From Hyposmocoma kahamanoa (Eukaryota > Arthropoda > Insecta > Lepidoptera > Cosmopterigidae): a stretch of 64,000 nucleotides of DNA. How positions within the stretch are numbered: position 1 is the stretch's first letter; each line of letters begins with the position of its first letter. This document shows positions 33,533-45,413 of this stretch, piece by piece. The translations under genes and the position numbers were made by a program. The notes under the pieces were generated by a model that did no database searches, was not told the DNA's origin, and was given only the letters and a program-made list of their open reading frames with translations. Location of the stretch: positions 3,013,494 through 3,077,493 of the forward strand of contig NW_020654684.1 in NCBI RefSeq assembly GCF_003589595.1. The letters are read 5' to 3'.

Positions 33533-35610
33533 GAAAGAAAGAAAGAAAGAAAGAAAGAAAAATTGTTTATTAGCGTCATAATTATGCCATATTACAGTTT
33601 ACAAATTTTACATTCTTAAGCCTAGATATAAGTATAACGCTAAACCGACGTCTACTCAGCATTAGTCGAGGCATATTGCAACACCCCAACGCTGGTCTTC
33701 CGGAGACACCGGCCAGTTAGGAAGTACCAGTACGCGCTGCAACGACACGCCGAACCTTATAATTTATGGTGACAAGTACGAACTCAATATAATGTAATAA
33801 AATACTTAACAGTTAAATGGCAAAAATATTAAATTAAATGTTCACTGGTATTGCAGGATAATGTAATATTAATAGAGTAAATTATAGGAACCCACTAAGT
33901 AAATGCCAATATAGCATCTATACAACACAGCACAGGCTAAGTTAATTTCTGTTGATTCAAAAGATACTGTTTATATCTAAATTTAAAAGATTTTACAGTG
34001 TGACAATTTCTAAAAGGTGGTGGAATATTATTCCAACATTTCGTGGCGGCATAACGAAAACTGCCACGAAATGCTGCTGTACTGTGTTGCGTACTCAAAA
34101 AGCGCTGGGCAGATCTAGTTGGACGTCCAGAAAGAGTGAGTTTATCGTACAGATAGAGTGGTGATTTTGTCTGAACAATGCCAAAAAGCAAACAGGCAAA
34201 ATGATAGGAGTGCCTACTCTTCATATTCATTAGATTGCTCTTATTGAGAAACGGGGTAACGTGAGCCCGTCGCGGGATCGGAAAGCAAAATCTAGCGCAA
34301 GCGTTCTGAACACGTTGGATAAGCTTTTTAGTGTAGCCATAAAGGCAGTCACCAATGACGGTATCTGCATAATTCAGCTTCGACAGAATCAAAGCTTCGC
34401 AGAGCATAATGCGACGATCAACATCCAGGTAGTTGCGTACTTGATACAAAACTTTAAGTCTGTAAAAGCAGTTTTTAACTGTTTCTACAACATGGTTGTG
34501 GAACTTAAGAGTGTTATCCATAAGAACTCCGAGATTTCGCGCTTCTGTTACTTTCTCAATTACAGTTCCTCCAATTTTAAGGCTGGGATTAAAAACATTT
34601 ATTCTCTCTATTTGACGGGCAGATCCAAGAACGAGAAACTTTGATTTGTGCGGGTTTAGAACTAAGCAGTTTCTATTTGCCCATTCACTAATTCCTTCAA
34701 GATCGGCGTTGATACTAGCTACTGCAGATAATGTGTGTTCAGGTTTAAAGGATAAGTATATTTGAACGTCATCCGCATAGATATGATGCTTACAATTATT
34801 AATGTTAATTGGTAAGTCTGCGCTATACAAATTAAAGAGGATTGGACCCAATATAGACCCCTGCGGTATCCCTCGGCCTATAGGAAGCGCCTCCGAGAAT
34901 GATTTGATTCCAGTATCACCAATAATTTCTACTCGCTGTGAGCGACCACTTAGGTAACTAGAGAACCACTTTAACGTTTGGTTGTCGAAACCGTAAAACA
35001 ATAATTTGGCCAAAAGAAGCTCATGGTTAATGGTATCGAACGCGCGCGAAAAATCAAGTAAAGAGATTATTGATCCCTTCCCTACATCGATTCCGGCGAG
35101 GGTATCGTCAATAACATCCATTAAGGCGGTCGCTGTACTGCGGCCAGCTCGGAATCCTGACTGTTTCAAAGGTAAAATATTATTTGAACTCAAAAACTCG
35201 GTAAGCTGCCGGCATACGACTTTTTCAATTATTTTCGACAAGAAAGGAAGTATACTAACAGGTCGGAGATCTTTTAGTTCTGTGGGGTTATTAACTTTTG
35301 GTAGGGGTTTCACAAGTGCCTCCTTCCAAGCTTCTGGAAAGACCCCATGTTGAATAGATAAGTTTACGATCGCAGTAATAACTTTAAGCGTTCGTGGCAA
35401 AGTTAGCATGACCATATCACGAGTCATACCATCCATACCTTCGGCGTTAGTAGTTATACTCATAATTATTTTTGAAACAGTTATTTCATCAACAGGTTTC
35501 AGTTTAAAAGATGCAGTACAGAACCTATTGCTTTTAAAGTACATGAGGTCTGCAGTAGAAACGCTGTCATTTCCAGGTACATCAAGAAAAAGCGATTTTG
35601 CGAGCCACTA
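33533..35610 (-). mobile_element. 5'-truncated LINE with (TTTC)n tail
   Basis: The minus-strand element comprises the reverse transcriptase frame, a 3' untranslated region of about 380 bases and a simple-sequence tail, (GAAA)7 on the plus strand at 33533-33560. In-frame coding similarity begins right after a TAG at 35608-35610, which marks the approximate truncation point. Confidence 0.75.
33937..35544 (-). CDS. Non-LTR retrotransposon reverse transcriptase (5'-truncated ORF2)
   Basis: A frame of 535 codons with all core reverse transcriptase blocks of the CR1/L2-jockey type: 'LRPVSILPFLSKIIEKVV' at 93-110, 'QSGFRAGRSTATALMDVI' at 128-145, the first catalytic Asp in 'LLDFSRAFDTINHELL' (D164), 'GIPQGSILGPILFNLY' at 225-240, and YADD at 256-259. 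A C-terminal domain follows, ending 'FKFRYKQYLLN'. The frame extends 21 codons upstream of the first Met (35545-35607) to a stop, so the Met is not the native start. The endonuclease domain is missing. It differs strongly from the LINE at 26.8 kb, so it is another lineage. No internal stops: relatively young. Confidence 0.9.
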   Translation of the reverse strand: MYFKSNRFCTASFKLKPVDEITVSKIIMSITTNAEGMDGMTRDMVMLTLPRTLKVITAIVNLSIQHGVFPEAWKEALVKPLPKVNNPTELKDLRPVSILPFLSKIIEKVVCRQLTEFLSSNNILPLKQSGFRAGRSTATALMDVIDDTLAGIDVGKGSIISLLDFSRAFDTINHELLLAKLLFYGFDNQTLKWFSSYLSGRSQRVEIIGDTGIKSFSEALPIGRGIPQGSILGPILFNLYSADLPININNCKHHIYADDVQIYLSFKPEHTLSAVASINADLEGISEWANRNCLVLNPHKSKFLVLGSARQIERINVFNPSLKIGGTVIEKVTEARNLGVLMDNTLKFHNHVVETVKNCFYRLKVLYQVRNYLDVDRRIMLCEALILSKLNYADTVIGDCLYGYTKKLIQRVQNACARFCFPIPRRAHVTPFLNKSNLMNMKSRHSYHFACLLFGIVQTKSPLYLYDKLTLSGRPTRSAQRFLSTQHSTAAFRGSFRYAATKCWNNIPPPFRNCHTVKSFKFRYKQYLLNQQKLT

Positions 35611-36539
35611 CTGTTTTATTTGCTATATTTTTAGTTGATAAGGTTTATTGCAATAAATAATCAGCATCAAATGCGAAACCAGTAGTATTCGTTATTTATT
35701 CGCAAATGTAGTAGCAACTTATAAGTAACAGTTATTTTCCGTTACAGCACTATACGAGATCTAGAGCTCGGTGACCGCTATTGACACTTGTCGGAAGTTG
35801 TAAGTTTAATTATATATGCGATTTATTTTTATACAATTTTTGTTAAAAATTAATTAAAACTATATAAATTAAAACGCTTTCATTTCCTAGTGTCACAATA
35901 CGGCTACTCAGTACCAGGTCGTCATAGGTCGTAGGTTGATTCCATCGTTTGTGATGACATTCGTTTTAGTTGCTTTATTTATGAAGGAAAACCGTTCCAC
36001 TACGGCAACAGCTGTAGTAGAACTATTTAAAAACGCATGGAATCATATTAAGTCACAATAGGCATGAAACCCTTTCTTTAGAAAGGTGCTGTGCCCAGCA
36101 GTGGGACTTAGTTATACGCGTTGATATAGTACAGTAATCCTTTTTTATATACTAGAATTACAATGACGAATTATGTGTACAAGTATACATGCAATAGTTC
36201 ACGCTTTGGTCTGTGTGACGTGAAATTCTCTCCTATGGAATGCCCTTTTTTATTCGGAATAAGAACCTTTGAACTTGAACTTTCGTCCTTGGTGCAGTCA
36301 TCACTCATCAGGGCATTTTTTCTATTTTTTCGCTCGCTGGGAACCGCTCGGTTCAGGGGGAGCTGCGAGCGGTTCTATGTGACTCTCGAGTCGTAGCCCG
36401 TATACACACTAAAACCCAGCGGTTATCCCCCATCGCTATAAGGAGGCGCCACTAGATTCGCTTACCCATACTATAGGACCGCCTCGGCGGATGGGCCTCG
36501 GTAGCAGCCAAGTGCTGAATGTTATTATATTTATTTACA
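35611..36539. other. No supported gene, 35611-36539
   Basis: Non-coding. A GC-richer patch at 36280-36500 holds no recognisable domain; the frame at 36163-36396 (77 codons) is unsupported. Confidence 0.45.
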
Positions 36540-36722
36540 ACATAGTCCCGCACTAGGGAAACTCTGTGTCGCGGGTGCCATGGACACACACATAGACAAC
36601 CACAAATTACACCCAAACTCACGAGAGAAATAAATGTAGGCCATACAAATATTTCTCCCGACCCGGGAATCGAACCTGGGACCTCCGCGTGGCATGGTAA
36701 CCGTTCGGCCACAGAGGCAGTT
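36540..36722 (-). mobile_element. Family C tRNA-derived SINE, nearly full length
   Basis: Minus-strand head 'aactgcctctgtggccgaac', B box 'ggttcgattcccg' (intact consensus), body 'gtgtgtccatggcacccgcg'. This copy has the best B box in the window. Confidence 0.85.
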
Positions 36723-37183
36723 AAAATTCAGACCACTCAATAGGTCCACAATTGCGTTAGTATTGTTTTAGCTTACGTTAGTACTTAATAATTAACAATG
36801 ATCCTTCGAGTGAGTTTCCACATCAAAGGACTATCAAATTTCAACGATATCATCTTCAAGATGCTGTTACTGCTGCCCCACACTCTGTCTATAAGCGAGT
36901 TCGTTCTTTGCGTAATACTGTTCAACGAACATGCTCGAGGCACTACAGAATCGCGGCAGTCGCAAACACCACCCTGATGACGTTGTTAAATTGGATGCGC
37001 AGAGCATTGTAAGCCCTTTGAGTGTATCCGACCCACACACTCGACGAGTGCAGAGAAGTGCAGACTGTCTTAAATAAATATTATGCTAGACATTTGTCTA
37101 TGTTTATGTATGTTATTTTATTTTAACATTTATTTATTAACATTTTATAACACTTTTTTTTAATAATTCGTTTTCATATAATT
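36723..37183. other. Unidentified GC-richer segment
   Basis: 36790-37070 can be read in one plus-strand frame for about 70 codons ('DPSSEFPHQRTIKFQRYHLQ'...), and in another for about 48 codons ending at a TAA near 37074. Neither resembles a family I know. Because it is bordered by repeats it may be old transposon coding DNA. Confidence 0.3.
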
Positions 37184-37441
37184 AGGTAAGCTACACGCCT
37201 GTCCATAACAGGAGCAGTACCACTCAGATCTTTAAATCGCAAAGATCCGAGGGGCATTGCCACTGCGCCCGTCACCCTGAGACGTAAGTTGACAAGTCCT
37301 ATGGGCCTGTAATTTCACTAGCATCCTTACCCTTCCAAACCGGAACACAGTAATGTTGACTTTACCGCTTGGCGGTAGAAATAGGTAAGGTGGCAGTACT
37401 TCCCTGGACTAACTCTTTCACAAGGAGCGCTACTGCTACTA
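37184..37441 (-). repeat. Family B repeat, full length
   Basis: Runs from 'aggtaagctacacgcctgtc' to 'caaggagcgctactgctact'. One of the least damaged minus-strand copies. Confidence 0.85.
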
Positions 37442-38054
37442 AACTTATTTGAAAATGCTGTTGATTACTTTATATGTTTAAATAACTATTATATTTATTT
37501 ACTTTTATTAATTTACTTATATAAAACAGGAACTCGTCTTCAGAAATCTATATTTAAAATCACAATACAAAAATAACATTAACGCTTATATCGATATAAC
37601 TAAATAAAAAATAATAACTTAATTACGACTTTGTCACTAATTAAGCTGTAATACTTATTTCCTGGTTCTCTAATTGGTGGCGACGGTAAAAAAATGCCAA
37701 AACGCTAGGGACGAACTTGTATGTGTTTGTAAACAAACCTTCAGACAGAAGAATTAGTCCGTGAAATCTTGGACTGTAAATAGTCACTCATTAGCGAAAC
37801 TAGGAAATAGGAAATTGAACCACATTTTAAGCGTTTTTATGAATAATTTAATTCGTTTGCGAAAAAAATCGTTTGGCGTTAATTTGTGAACAACGAGTGT
37901 TGTGAAATACGCCAAGATAAAGTCTGCATTGTTACCTACGCTCTATAAGAGGTCTATCTGTTAGCTAATTAATTTAGCTGTCATTTCAATATCCTAAATT
38001 TCAAAATGTCAACAGCTAATTAAAATCACAATTGCTTTATAATTTCAGTACAGA
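37442..38054. other. No recognised feature, 37442-38054
   Basis: AT-rich non-coding sequence with no long frames or shared repeats. Confidence 0.5.
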
Positions 38055-38269
38055 CTACTAAAAATACCGAACTCAAAAGTCATTCATCGCCTAGTTTACC
38101 ACACTTAGAGATGGAATATTTTGTTCAAATGAGACCACTTCTGGGGTACCCCTCTTTCCAACAAAAAGAAAGAATCATCAAAGTCGGTTCACAAATGCCT
38201 GAGTTATCGCGTAACATACAAAAAAGTCTAATTGAGAACCTCCTCCTCTTTTTGAAGTCGGTTAAAAAT
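38055..38269 (+). mobile_element. Family A inverted-repeat element
   Basis: From 'ctactaaaaataccgaactc' to 'tttttgaagtcggttaaaaa'. The 72-codon frame at 38111-38329 runs through it and is spurious. Confidence 0.8.
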
Positions 38270-38379
38270 CACGTGAAATGCAGTTTAGCTGTTGTTATTT
38301 ACTTGTGGATAGTGATGGGGATAACATAACAATTGTTAGCTCCAGAATGCCAATAGATGGCGTGGTCGCCGCGTTAAGT

Positions 38380-38490
38380 GCCCTATCCTTCAAAACCGAC
38401 ACGCAGTAATGCTCATATTACAACTTGGCGGTAAAAATAGGTAAGGTACTTTCCTGGATGATTTTTTCACAAGGAGCTCTACTGCTACTA
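38380..38490 (-). repeat. Family B repeat, 5' half only
   Basis: Minus-strand fragment with 'caacttggcggtaaaaatag' and 'aaggagctctactgctacta'. Confidence 0.7.
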
Positions 38491-38581
38491 AAAATCACTA
38501 AATATATCGTAGCTATCGTAAAGAAAATTTCTTATGTACCCAAGTGAAATAAATATTTCTTAAACCTCATAAACATGCACC

Positions 38582-38723
38582 ATGTTTATTGCTCCATTAG
38601 ATACAGAAAAATATAACCCACATCCTCTCCAATTCTTGTAACTTTATCTACAATAATAGTCGATAGAATTACAAGAATTTCAAATTGGTTAAATTTTTCT
38701 GTATCTAATGAAGCAATTAACAT
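38582..38723. mobile_element. Foldback element of about 142 bp
   Basis: The outer arms (about 38582-38612 and 38693-38723) are inverted repeats of about 31 bp sharing CATTAGATACAGAAAAAT. An inner pair (ATTCTTGTAA...TTACAAGAAT) extends the pairing toward the centre. Non-coding; no second copy seen. MITE-like. Confidence 0.7.
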
Positions 38724-40599
38724 TTTTTACGTAACTCCACTTATGCCATTCTTTCATGAGGGGGCAATGTGTTTGAAACAATAATAAATTTTCCGCTCGA
38801 GGGAAAAAATACGTCACGTTATAATACAAGACACGTCTATTTTCAAAAATACTTAGGATGAATTAAAAATGCTACCACATTTCTTATCGTAGTAATCATT
38901 CTGAATAACAAAGTTATGTTTACGTAGGTAGGAAATGATTTGAAATTAATTATATCGTTTACGTACCTATGTACTAGTACATACATACTTTTGTTTCCTA
39001 CTGGGCTGTCACGTTCAGAAAATATAGACTATAGTCCTACACACGTTACGTTTCCGATACACCTCTTTTGCTTCCTGCACTCGCATTAAATATTGTAACA
39101 ATCTAACAGGTCAAATTTACTCAGTCTTTTAAAGACCTCTGGAACCTAGTTAAGATATACACACCGAGGTCGACCTTTTCCCTATGTACCCATCCACATT
39201 CACTCATCAACGAAGAGCCGTTCGTGGACTTGCTAGTATAATTTTACATTTTAGTTTATGCCTAGTTATTAATTTATTTTTGTATATAGTATTATATAGT
39301 TTTAGAAGTCGGGAATACAAAAAATGCATAACAATGTATTTTAGAATAGATGCAAGAACACAACGCAATTGACTACGTTCGACCATAGATTAGGCGACGT
39401 TCTTGTACATACGGTTCATTTTAAGCATGATTGAATGTTTACCTAGCTAAAGTAATGGTTATTTTATAATAGACATATAAAACATTAAAGCTATAAAATA
39501 ACTAATCAAATAACCAATTAAACAATAATGACATGACAGAAAAGAATAAAACACAATGTAACTTCAACTTCAACTTTTGTATCTATGGCTCCATCGTTTT
39601 GCGCGACGATTTCGCCAACGTCAGGGTTGAAAGACTTATTTATTTATTAATGCGGGGCTGAGATAGATTGCCAGTTACTAAAATACTTGCGGTTATTATG
39701 CACATTGACGGTTATATTTTTTTTTAACAATGTGACAAAAATGTTTAGACTTTATTTAAATGACGGTTAGCAAAGGAACGTTTTGACAGATCTTGCCAAT
39801 GTCAATGTCACTTTGATTTTTTTTATTAAGGCTTTGGCAAAGCCATCAGCCTAAACATGAAGTTTAATTATGTTTCTGTAAACATGGCCGCCACAAAGAG
39901 GCGGCGTGTTTGGATTGACTCGGGATTCCTTAAAACGGGCCGGTACGGGTATTTTAGTTCGAGATTCGTATAATTTCGCGTTTTAATCTTCGATTAAGGC
40001 ACAATAGCACTATCCTATTCCACTTTAAACTAGAATTCACAAAATAATTGAAAGTCAAAATAAAAACGACGCTTTTCCCTCCAAAAGGTCCAGAGCGAAT
40101 CATATCACTTTGAGATTGAGGATAGTGTGACCATTTGTGGCAGATTATTGCCATTTGGGCAGATTTAATTTTTGACATTTTCATTGCTACAGAACATGTT
40201 AACATGTTGTATTAAATGTGGCAGAGTTTGGCAGATTTAGGAATATTCATCAAGTTCTTTATTATTTTTAGAAACAAACTGAAAACTTGTTGTTCTCTGC
40301 TACTACGAACAAACATCTGAAGCGAAATACTGGAGAATGTTATAAACATAACCTATATATAGTTTATACACCTAGCTTCTATGGGTTGTATTTAATTAGC
40401 TTTATTGATTTGATGGTCTCTTTAATGCAAGTCGTCAAAAACATTTCTTTGTGTTGTTATTGTTGTAGTACTAACATTTTTTCATATTTATTTTAACATT
40501 TATTTTAACATTCACAGGTTTTCCATATGACCCAGGCGTTTAAATTGTCATTAACTAAACAAATGAATAAAGCTAAAAACATAAAAAATACATTTTTTT
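38724..40599. other. Non-coding stretch, 38724-40599
   Basis: No gene recognised. The segment at 39830-39970 is GC-richer ('ggccgccacaaagaggcggc', itself a small palindrome) but has no supported function. Confidence 0.45.
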
Positions 40600-40806
40600 A
40601 TTAACCGAATTCAAAAAAGGCGGAGGCTCTAATTCGACTATGATTTATTTGTATGCATGTTACGCAATAACTCCCGGCATTTGTGAACCGATTTTGATGA
40701 TTCTTTTTTTGTTGGAAAGAGGGTACCTCAGTAGTAATCCCATTTAAATTTGAAGAATATATTCTACCTCTAAGAGTGGCAAACTTCAACAACTTTCCGG
40801 TAACCG
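40600..40806 (-). mobile_element. Family A inverted-repeat element
   Basis: The only minus-oriented family A copy in the window: 'ttaaccgaattcaaaaaagg' at the left and a truncated right end near 'ttccggtaacc'. Confidence 0.8.
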
Positions 40807-41278
40807 AATAAAACTCTGCAAATAGATGTAATTCAACGAACGTCAGAGGTCGCTTTTTTACTACTTTCTAGCTGTACTGAGATTATTTCGATTAATACTA
40901 TTTTCATTACACAAAGTCGGCGCAAACAAAAATCATTTCAAAAAAGAAAATATTGGTCATCATAAAAAGTATGTTCCGAGGATAAGGAGCTTTGGAGAAA
41001 TGTCACAGTTGCAAATTCGCCATCTTTTGTCGTTGCAAGGCGAAAGATTTTAATAAATCTCACTTGTATTCAATGTTTACATAGTTCAATCCGAAAATGA
41101 TCCCATGTTTCGCCGACCGGTTCGAAGAGTATCATCAAAACAGTAATTAAGAACATTAATTGATTTTATGCATTTATTTTGAAGATATACTTCCGGATAA
41201 TACGAGGCACCTTGTATTTTGATTTTTAAAGGGCTAGAATACAAAAGCATTGTTATCATTGAGGACTATTTCCGAGGA
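40807..41278. other. No recognised feature, 40807-41278
   Basis: Non-coding sequence with no shared repeat or supported frame. Confidence 0.45.
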
Positions 41279-41327
41279 CCGCCAAGCAGTAATATGGTTT
41301 AGAAGAGGGTGCTGGTTAAATTACACG
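41279..41327 (+). repeat. Family B fragment
   Basis: Only 'ccgccaagcagtaat' and 'agggtgctggttaaattaca' remain. Confidence 0.6.
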
Positions 41328-41674
41328 TTAAATTCGTTAATAACATTTAAATATGTTTTTTTATAAAAAAAAGTATTACATTCATTTTGCTAAAATGTTT
41401 AAAAATCAAAATCTCCTAAAACTCGATCTGTACGTTTATACATCAAATAGTTATTTAAATTGTCGCTTGTGTAGTTGTGCGAAGGTTATATAATCATAAT
41501 TAAACTGTGTTATAAAAAGATCTGAGAAATGGATCTCAAAAGTTTGTTTATCACCATTTTCTGTGTTCTTCACCGCGGTCCGAGACTACACAAATCTAGA
41601 AAACTCGGACCCATTTCGGGTGTCGCTTGTGCACTATCCGATGTAATTTGAATCCGAGATAATCTCAGTACGGA

Positions 41675-41800
41675 GTACTAAAAAACCGACCACAAAAGTA
41701 CGTGGGATTACATATAATTACCTAGTAATATTAAAATCGGTTACCGGAAAGTGAGTAAACCCGGATTCATCCCCTAGTTCGCCACTATACGGGACTTGAT
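41675..41800 (+). mobile_element. Family A fragment, 5' part of long variant
   Basis: Starts 'tactaaaaaaccgaccacaa' and includes 'aaaatcggttaccggaaagt' and 'ttcatcccctagttcgcc', then stops. It shows that the long variant is a real form of the family. Confidence 0.7.
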
Positions 41801-41947
41801 GCAGGAGATAATAAAAATCAGTTCTCACTACCTACTCAAAGTATATTGAGAGAGAGAAAAATGCCTTGAATTGGAGAATAGCAAAATCAACCATTAAAGT
41901 AATTGCTCCTTGTAATAAAATTTAGGCGCTGAATGAATGAATCTTCA

Positions 41948-42147
41948 TGCGTGAGCAGCCACCCTTCGAGGTGTATGATTTATTTCAAAATGAAATGGGA
42001 CCACTATGGAGGTACCCTCTTTCCAACAAAAAAAAGAATCATCAAAATCAGTTCACAAATACCGGAGTTATCGCGTAACACACATACAAAAAAAAAACAT
42101 ACAGTCGAATTGAGAACCTCCTCCTTTTTTGAAGTCGGTTAAAAATA
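41948..42147 (+). mobile_element. Family A element, 3' part
   Basis: Runs from 'gtgagcagccacccttcgag' to 'tttttgaagtcggttaaaaa'. With the fragment at 41675-41800 it may represent one element split by an insertion of about 150 bp, or two separate copies. Confidence 0.7.
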
Positions 42148-42189
42148 CGAATATCGCTGGCGTACCTAGAGATAAAATAAAATTACTTA

Positions 42190-42303
42190 CAGGAGGAATA
42201 TTCATCACAAATTTCAATGAGACCACTACCGCCTTTCTTTCCAACAAAAAACGAATTATTTCGGTAGACTAACAAATACAGTCTAATTGAAAAGTCGATT
42301 ACA
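42190..42303 (+). repeat. Degenerate family A copy
   Basis: Weak match: 'caatgagaccactaccgcct', 'ctttccaacaaaaaacgaat' and 'agtctaattgaaaagtcgat'. It lies directly downstream of a better copy. Confidence 0.45.
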
Positions 42304-43344
42304 AAATCATCAATTTTGACAACACAAATATTACTTTCTGTACACAAAAAAAAAGAAACAAATTAAATACAATTAAATTAAAAATAAGCGGTAATACAAT
42401 GGGCGGTCTTATAGCTTTAAGCGATTTCTGCCAGACAACCTTTGGATGGAAGTAATTCTATAACTCACGAGAAAAAGACGGCGGTGTATGAAGAATTACT
42501 AATCAATAGATAGAAAATCGATAAAGAAATACAAATACACATATATTTATTAACAATAAAACCAATACATATACATGAATATCATAAACTAGTATACATT
42601 CCTACACCTATAAAAATAAAATTTTTAAAACATAATTTTACTTGTTTACGAAAAAGTTATCATACCTTTTTTTACTATTATTGTTTACAATATTGCTGCT
42701 TTGATTTTGTAATCTAATCATAAAAATTATAAATAAACGTAGAAAAGTATTCTAAAGTCGATAACAACCATTGTTTTTTAACACATCTACACATAGGTTT
42801 AGGAAAATAAAATACACGTTTGTTAATGGACTTTTTGCAACATACTTTTTTTGTTGAGTAGCACAATATTTAGACACAGTTGGGTGCATCATGACGGTTA
42901 TTCAACAAAAAAGGTACGCGACAAAAAAATCCGTTAACTTTATTTATATGTGCGATAACGACTGCGAAATATTTTGGGGTATAATGATTAAACGCTTGTG
43001 TCTAATCTTTACCAAGGCCTTCTTTTGTCCAGCAACCAACAGTACTAAAGAATTAATAACGTACACAGAAAAAAAGGATTCTACTAATAAGAAAGAGCAA
43101 TTTCTCAAAATATTTGCTAATTCTAAAAAAATATTTATTAAAAGTAATAAAATATTGTCATTACAAAAATACTGCTTATCTTTTTCTAATACAATTTTAC
43201 TCTTAACTTTGTTCTAACTTTGAGACAAATACGTTCACTTCAAGATTTTATTTCATTTCTAATCAATTAATTGGACGTTACTTACATCAAGAAATTTTTA
43301 CCTCTTACATCAAATTTCAATAATCTTAAATAATAATAATAATA
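42304..43344. other. AT-rich stretch; 108-codon frame not supported
   Basis: The plus-strand frame at 42891-43217 has a Lys/Asn/Phe-rich composition dictated by base content and no motif. No other signal. Confidence 0.45.
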
Positions 43345-43556
43345 ATAATAACGCACACATTCAACATAGCCCCGCACTAGGGAAACCCTGTGTCGCGGGT
43401 GCCATGGACACACACATAGACAACCACAAATTACACCCAGACTCACGAGAGAAATAAATGTAGGCCATACAAATATTTCTCCCAGCCCGGGAATCGGACC
43501 CGGGGACCTCTGCGTGGCAGTCCGGTATGGTAACCGTTCGGCCACGGAGGCAGTTA
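43331..43556 (-). mobile_element. Family C tRNA-derived SINE with (TAA)n tail
   Basis: Minus-strand head 'ctgcctccgtggccgaacgg', B-box region 'ggtccgattcccgg', and tail (TTA)n, seen as (TAA)n at 43331-43350. The 98-codon frame across it is fortuitous. Approximate direct repeats 'tcaaatttca' and 'tcaaaatttc' flank it and may be the target duplication. Confidence 0.85.
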
Positions 43557-44497
43557 AAAAAAAAAAGTTTGAATTCAAAATTTCTTGGGTGTATTTTAGG
43601 AAAATATATTATTAAACAAAAAAAGAAGTAGTTTTCTATTGAGATTAATATTCTAAATTCTAGAGTATATTCTTAAAGCAAAAATTTCGTTGCGTTTTCA
43701 TAGTCAATGTTGTCGTGGCATGTCGTCGAAGGCGCACGCGGTAACGATTACTTTTACTTGTGCTTGTAATCATAAAAATCATAAACAGTTATTTATTATC
43801 ACGTAGTATCTCTAGTTTGTTAGGGTGTTATTTATAGTCATAATTTAAGAAATTTGGTTACAGCACGAAATCAAACTACACTTGTAACAAGAACAACTTT
43901 AACATGCAATTAGTTGTATTCTGAAACGTGCTGTCGTTTTGATAACTTCAATAGTATAAAGTCATCTTATATATTTGGAATTGTTAGTGCTTTCTGCCGC
44001 TGTAGCATTTATACGACACTGAACGGTACTCAACTATTCGAGAAGATTCTGTCCTATTTCTACTACTTTAAGGTTTGGCACTGAACCGTGTGCTTTCACG
44101 TTAGTGAGACATAATGTTGGGTCCATAACCCTGTAAATTTACGCTTTTTGATATTAGAAAACATAAATCTTCAGTCAAATAATTAAGTACCTGTCAATTT
44201 TTCATTCTTTTTTTTTTCAAATCAAAATCGGACATTTCTAATAACAAATAAATATTTTGTTGAATCTAGAGTGGCTTTGTGACTTGAAGTAAATTAATTT
44301 GCTCTTGGATTAAATATTTCTGTCTTATAATTAAAATACACTTTTGAGACGTTTTTTTACTATTATCAAGTAATTATTCTCTAGCGTCTATAGGGAGAGG
44401 ATCGTTTTGTTGGATTTAATAAATTTGTCTTCGTAAAAAGAATTTTGTCTTTTTCTAAGTAATCTGTTTTTACCGTGTATATAAACTAGGGTAACCA
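43557..44497. other. No recognised feature, 43557-44497
   Basis: AT-rich non-coding sequence. Confidence 0.5.
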
Positions 44498-44945
44498 TGT
44501 TGTACAGTCAACTACCTAGCTGTAGCTAGCTGGCTATACATGAGTGGTCAGGGAAAGCTGTACTATCACTAACAACCCTAGTTGCCTACCTAACAGCCTA
44601 GCCCTAACCATACGCTACGGAATATATACTTATATAAATAGTAGGGGAAGCCTGTCACCGTGCGACCTAAGGCAACAGACGGAAAGTGGGAAGGATAAGG
44701 GTGCTTTAGGAAATGGTTTTCTCACTGCCAGTCTCACAGACTCACAAGACTGATCAGATAAGCTAACGGCTAAAGGTGTCTTGGCCGCAGTGAGAGGATG
44801 CTGTAGTCAGGAGTGCTCCGTTGTCAATAAGACAGCGTTGATGTCTGAATTCAAAGAGGGTTTTATTTACAAAACTTAAGCTATTTATACAAAACGGTAT
44901 TTATGTGTGTGTGACTATAAACAATATTATTTTTAAATGTATACA
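44498..44945 (-). mobile_element. Candidate solo LTR (weak)
   Basis: The 448-bp segment begins TGTTGTACAG and ends ATGTATACA, so it has TG...CA ends on either strand. On the minus strand it has a TATA-like 'tataaatagc' about 65 bases in and AATAAA close downstream, an arrangement compatible with an LTR. No convincing 4-6 bp target duplication flanks it, and no second copy is in the window, so this is tentative. Confidence 0.3.
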
Positions 44946-44959
44946 TAAAGTTAACTACT

Positions 44960-45004
44960 CTACTCAGCAGACTAGTTCAGAACGGTCATTGCACTGCTGA
45001 GTAG
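44960..45004. repeat. 11-bp hairpin
   Basis: CTACTCAGCAG (44960-44970) and CTGCTGAGTAG (44994-45004) are perfect inverted repeats around a 23-base loop. Confidence 0.65.
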
Positions 45005-45082
45005 TCTATTGTCATCACTTAGCAAATGTCCGGTCAGGTTGTCTGTTTACGTCGCGTGCACGTGAACACATGTAACTGAACA

Positions 45083-45333
45083 TGAAACTGGCCTCAAAAA
45101 GTCGTGGAATTACATCTATTTGCCAAGTTTTATTGAAATCGGTTACCGAAAAGTGCATGAAACCGAATTCACCCCCTGGAATGTTTTCTTCAAATTTAAA
45201 TGCGACCAATACTGAGGTACCTCTTTCCAACAAAAAAGAATCATCAAAATCGGTTCACCGGAGTTTATCGCATAACATACATAAAAAAAATCAGTCGGAT
45301 TGAGAACCTCATTTTTTGAAGGCGGTTCAAAAT
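45083..45333 (+). mobile_element. Family A element, long variant
   Basis: Includes 'attgaaatcggttaccgaaa', 'ctctttccaacaaaaaagaa' and the degraded right end 'ttttttgaaggcggttcaaa'. Frames on both strands here are spurious. Confidence 0.75.
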
Positions 45334-45413
45334 CTGAAAATAGGCTAAAATAAAAGTCTAAAACGAATTAAATCTAACTTTGTATACATAATTTTTAGAT
45401 ATATTTCTCTTTA

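Noticed and set aside
33952..35638. Plus-strand frames of 70-127 codons between 33.95 and 35.64 kb
   Set aside because: Antisense shadows of the minus-strand LINE reverse transcriptase.
42891..43217. 108-codon plus-strand frame
   Set aside because: Composition follows local AT richness, no motif, no neighbouring exon or promoter support.
43282..43578. 98-codon minus-strand frame
   Set aside because: It is the translated family C SINE; the same spurious peptide (IFVWPTFISLVSLGVICGCL) appears at every copy.
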